From: JBDREC01 sp043820105 [NCBI: Pseudomonadota bacterium]
Lineage (GTDB): Bacteria; Bdellovibrionota_F; JAHFAK01
DNA length: 64,000 nt
Assembly: GCA_043820105.1 (NCBI GenBank)
Contig: JBDREC010000029.1
Coordinates: 1-64,000, forward strand
Direction: 5' to 3'
The notes beneath the pieces were generated by a model that did no database searches, was not told the origin of the DNA, and saw only the letters and a program-made list of their open reading frames with translations. Below, piece after piece: positions 61,773 through 64,000 of this stretch (within the stretch, counting starts at the first letter, position 1; the number at the start of each line of letters is the position of its first letter). A program made the translations under genes and the position numbers.

Positions 61773-63449
61773 TTAATTAAATTGCATAAGCTTTCTAGCT
61801 CCAACAAAATCATAATGAATATCAACTGGAATTTCCTTTAATGAGTCCAGGGCATTTTTCATATCAGCATCCATTACTGCATATTTATCAACAAAAGCCT
61901 TGGCTTTATCATAATCTAAAGAGGCCTGAACTTTAATTAGGTTTTCTAAAAGATCTAAATTTGCCTGATTGGCCAAACGTGAATCAACTGCATATTTTTT
62001 TGTTTCCATGTTATAGCTAAGAGCACTATGCTTTTTAAGAAAATTATATTTTATTAAACTTGCCTTAGCATAGGGATCGTTTATTCCCCATCTGACAGAT
62101 CTGAAAAATCCCGCTAAGGCTGTTGGCCATAGACTGGCAATTAAGGATTCATCAAGAATACCCAGCTTTGTTAGATATTCAATAATATAGTATCCTATTA
62201 CATCTGCTTTGCATTCTTCAAGATTATTATTCATATCCTTTAAAGCTTTTCCGATATCCTGTTCTGTCCCATCTTCCTTTACAATAACACCAGGCCCCAT
62301 GGTATGCCCAACTTCATGAAACAGATTGAAATAGAAAAAAACATCATCTGAAACGTTCACTGCTTGCTCCTTATCAAGAACATTTTTAGCGATTGGTATT
62401 AAAATAGAATCTGCCTTTGCCTGAATAACGTTTCTTATCATTGTTTTTTTTGCACCATATTTTGTACGAACAAGTTCATTGTTGGGAAGAACAAAGGCCA
62501 TCATTTTAGCTCCAATGCTTGCATCTGCCGTTGAATAGAAAAGGTTCACAACAATAATCGGGGCATCTTGTTTTCTCTTCAAATATTTAATCTTCTTAGA
62601 GATGGGAAGGCTTTCTTCTATTGCAACAAAATGTGTGTTTAAAAAATCCAGTTTTTGAGACGCTTCTGTGTCTTTTATGGCAAGGAAGGTCATGAAAGAG
62701 GCTTTATATTCGAGCAGCCGATCTGAATAAGGCTCATATGGTCCAAAAGTTACTTCAACTTTATTGTTTTTCAAATTCAGCCAGGAAACATCGCTGTCAA
62801 AATAGTCATTATCCAGAAAATCAATAGCCCTGGCTTTAAGATAGGTTTTTAAGGTTTCATCTTGGGTAAGCCCTGCTGCTTCATTAAACAAGACAGCGAT
62901 TCTTTCAAGATCTTCTTTATATTCAATGCTGTATGGAACAGCAATAAGTTTATCTGTTTGCCTTCTGATAACCGTAAAATCTGATTCAAAGGCCTTTTTA
63001 TCCTCAGGGTGCTCGCTTATCCATTTTTCGAATTCTTCTTTAGTAAATCCTTTGGGGTAAAAATTTCCTCCCAAATCATTATCAGGAATTCCTGGAATAA
63101 AGGACTTAAAATCATTTAAATAATCAAACGGTGATTGATTTATTAAAAAATACTCCAGCATCTTTTTATTACCAAGTGTTCCTGCTTCAAGTTTGTTTAA
63201 CCATTCTTCATTATCAGCGTGTATCTGCCTCAGATAAATTAAATTAGCTATATCAGCAGCTTCAATCAGTTTTTTTAAAACAAGTTTGTCTGATTTACTA
63301 AGCAAAGAAATATCAGGATCAATATCGACTATCTTATATTGAGCAAGCAACTTATCCATCTTTGTATCATCTGAAGTTTTAAAATGTTTGATAGAACAGG
63401 AAATAAAAAGTAATAAAACAAATAAAACTGACAGGATTTTGATTTTCAT
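61773..63449 (-). CDS. M49-like (dipeptidyl peptidase III family) metallopeptidase lipoprotein
   Basis: 558 residues. The signal peptide ends in a lipobox (LLFISC, Cys at about 18), so the enzyme is membrane-anchored outside the cytoplasm. The zinc site is HEVGH (near residue 375) with EECKAD about 40 residues later, the M49 pattern. Here it is a five-residue HEXXH, whereas classical DPP III has a six-residue HEXXXH with an insertion. Bacterial relatives with HEXXH exist. Predicted role: peptide trimming in the periplasm or at the surface. A run of conserved-looking segments (YFNLFHEVGHTMG, NLEECKADVIGYY) supports the call. Confidence 0.82.
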   Translation of the reverse strand: MKIKILSVLFVLLLFISCSIKHFKTSDDTKMDKLLAQYKIVDIDPDISLLSKSDKLVLKKLIEAADIANLIYLRQIHADNEEWLNKLEAGTLGNKKMLEYFLINQSPFDYLNDFKSFIPGIPDNDLGGNFYPKGFTKEEFEKWISEHPEDKKAFESDFTVIRRQTDKLIAVPYSIEYKEDLERIAVLFNEAAGLTQDETLKTYLKARAIDFLDNDYFDSDVSWLNLKNNKVEVTFGPYEPYSDRLLEYKASFMTFLAIKDTEASQKLDFLNTHFVAIEESLPISKKIKYLKRKQDAPIIVVNLFYSTADASIGAKMMAFVLPNNELVRTKYGAKKTMIRNVIQAKADSILIPIAKNVLDKEQAVNVSDDVFFYFNLFHEVGHTMGPGVIVKEDGTEQDIGKALKDMNNNLEECKADVIGYYIIEYLTKLGILDESLIASLWPTALAGFFRSVRWGINDPYAKASLIKYNFLKKHSALSYNMETKKYAVDSRLANQANLDLLENLIKVQASLDYDKAKAFVDKYAVMDADMKNALDSLKEIPVDIHYDFVGARKLMQFN

Positions 63450-63557
63450 TATTTCTCCAAATTTACTAAATTATAAGATTTGTATAAAATAAATTATTAA
63501 AGAAATAATGATATTGCAATGATGAAAATATTTATAGAAAATAGGCAGCGATTTTAT

Positions 63558-64000
63558 TTAAAAAATACCCATAACAGCGGTGTCCTGTATTTCATCTTCA
63601 ATTGGTTCAACATATTTTATTATTCTGCACTCTGTATTTACAAAATAATCAGGATTTTCTGTTTTTGGATCTGTATCAAATGGAAAAATAATTTCTTCTG
63701 CAAGTCTACTCTCAACAACTACTGGGCCGGACAACGTTTTTCCAGATAAGGATATTATGATTGCTTCATCAGAAAAATACTCAAGCTCAAGATTATAAAT
63801 TAAAGGAAATAAATTTAAAAGGTTCCCAGGATTTTCCAAATCTTCATTATGTGGCAATATTATTTCTGCCTCAGTTGTCCCAAGCAAACCTTCTTCAAAA
63901 TCATTAGGAATTATAAAAAGTCTATAAGATTGACTATATAAAACAGCTGTGTTTACAAAAATAAATTCACAAAATAACACATTTTTTTCTGCCTCAGATA
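63558..64000 (-). CDS. C-terminal part of an unknown protein (5' end off window)
   Basis: The frame is open to the right edge; a GTG at 63980 is possible, but nothing supports it as the start and the sequence upstream stays coding-like. The visible part includes a hydrophobic stretch (FCEFIFVNTAVLY) followed by beta-like acidic sequence. It could be the C-terminal end of another exported protein. No family recognised. Confidence 0.5.
   Translation of the reverse strand, partial: SEAEKNVLFCEFIFVNTAVLYSQSYRLFIIPNDFEEGLLGTTEAEIILPHNEDLENPGNLLNLFPLIYNLELEYFSDEAIIISLSGKTLSGPVVVESRLAEEIIFPFDTDPKTENPDYFVNTECRIIKYVEPIEDEIQDTAVMGIF

Overview
This is an AT-rich, gene-dense bacterial chromosome segment. 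It carries single-copy housekeeping genes (metK, serA, a serC-type aminotransferase, nifS, recD2, an HU gene), many genes for exported proteins and lipoproteins, and no phage region, rRNA, tRNA or CRISPR array. Promoter-like sites matching the sigma-54 consensus, an MJ0042-type zinc ribbon joined to a GYF-like module and TPRs, HD-GYP and MshEN c-di-GMP proteins and FHA domains together suggest a Gram-negative, deltaproteobacteria- or Bdellovibrionota-like organism. That placement is inference; nothing in the window fixes the phylum.

Layout. 1-11 kb: envelope and metabolic genes (membrane protein, GH13 amylase, large lipoprotein, cysteine desulfurase, cNMP-binding protein, M23 peptidase with a zinc ribbon, UDPGP-type uridylyltransferase). 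11-20 kb: serine synthesis, an HD-GYP protein, HU, a free-standing MshEN protein, metK, an FHA protein and an SDR. 20.8-27 kb: a two-gene operon of exported proteins (HEAT-repeat protein plus a 1155-residue protein) behind a perfect sigma-54-type site, then a frameshifted gene. 27-31 kb: recD2 and an aspartate aminotransferase. 31-37 kb: a four-gene operon (zinc-ribbon/TPR protein, GT4 glycosyltransferase, WecA-like transferase fused to a degenerate GGDEF, membrane-interrupted PHP protein). 37-64 kb: mostly exported proteins, including a 1703-residue protein with an HEXXH motif and a complete PP2C phosphatase, a 796-residue beta-propeller lipoprotein with AIPG repeats, a 1812-residue protein combining JAMM-like, FHA and calpain-like domains, a second HEAT-like protein and an M49-like lipoprotein. 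A RAYT-type transposase flanked by perfect inverted repeats and an ISAs1 remnant sit at 49.7-50.9 kb.

How the parts connect. Nine sites resembling TGGCAY-N5-TTGCW lie upstream of genes, seven of them directly before genes for exported or membrane-anchored proteins. This points to one sigma-54 programme controlling a set of giant exported proteins. Two of those proteins carry matching phospho-signalling parts: an FHA domain, which binds phosphothreonine, and a PP2C phosphatase. Separately, intergenic DNA is seeded with short tandem repeats whose words differ but whose period is almost always 7 (sometimes 8) bases; two related copies form long hairpins immediately before the ribosome binding sites of metK and the aspartate aminotransferase gene.
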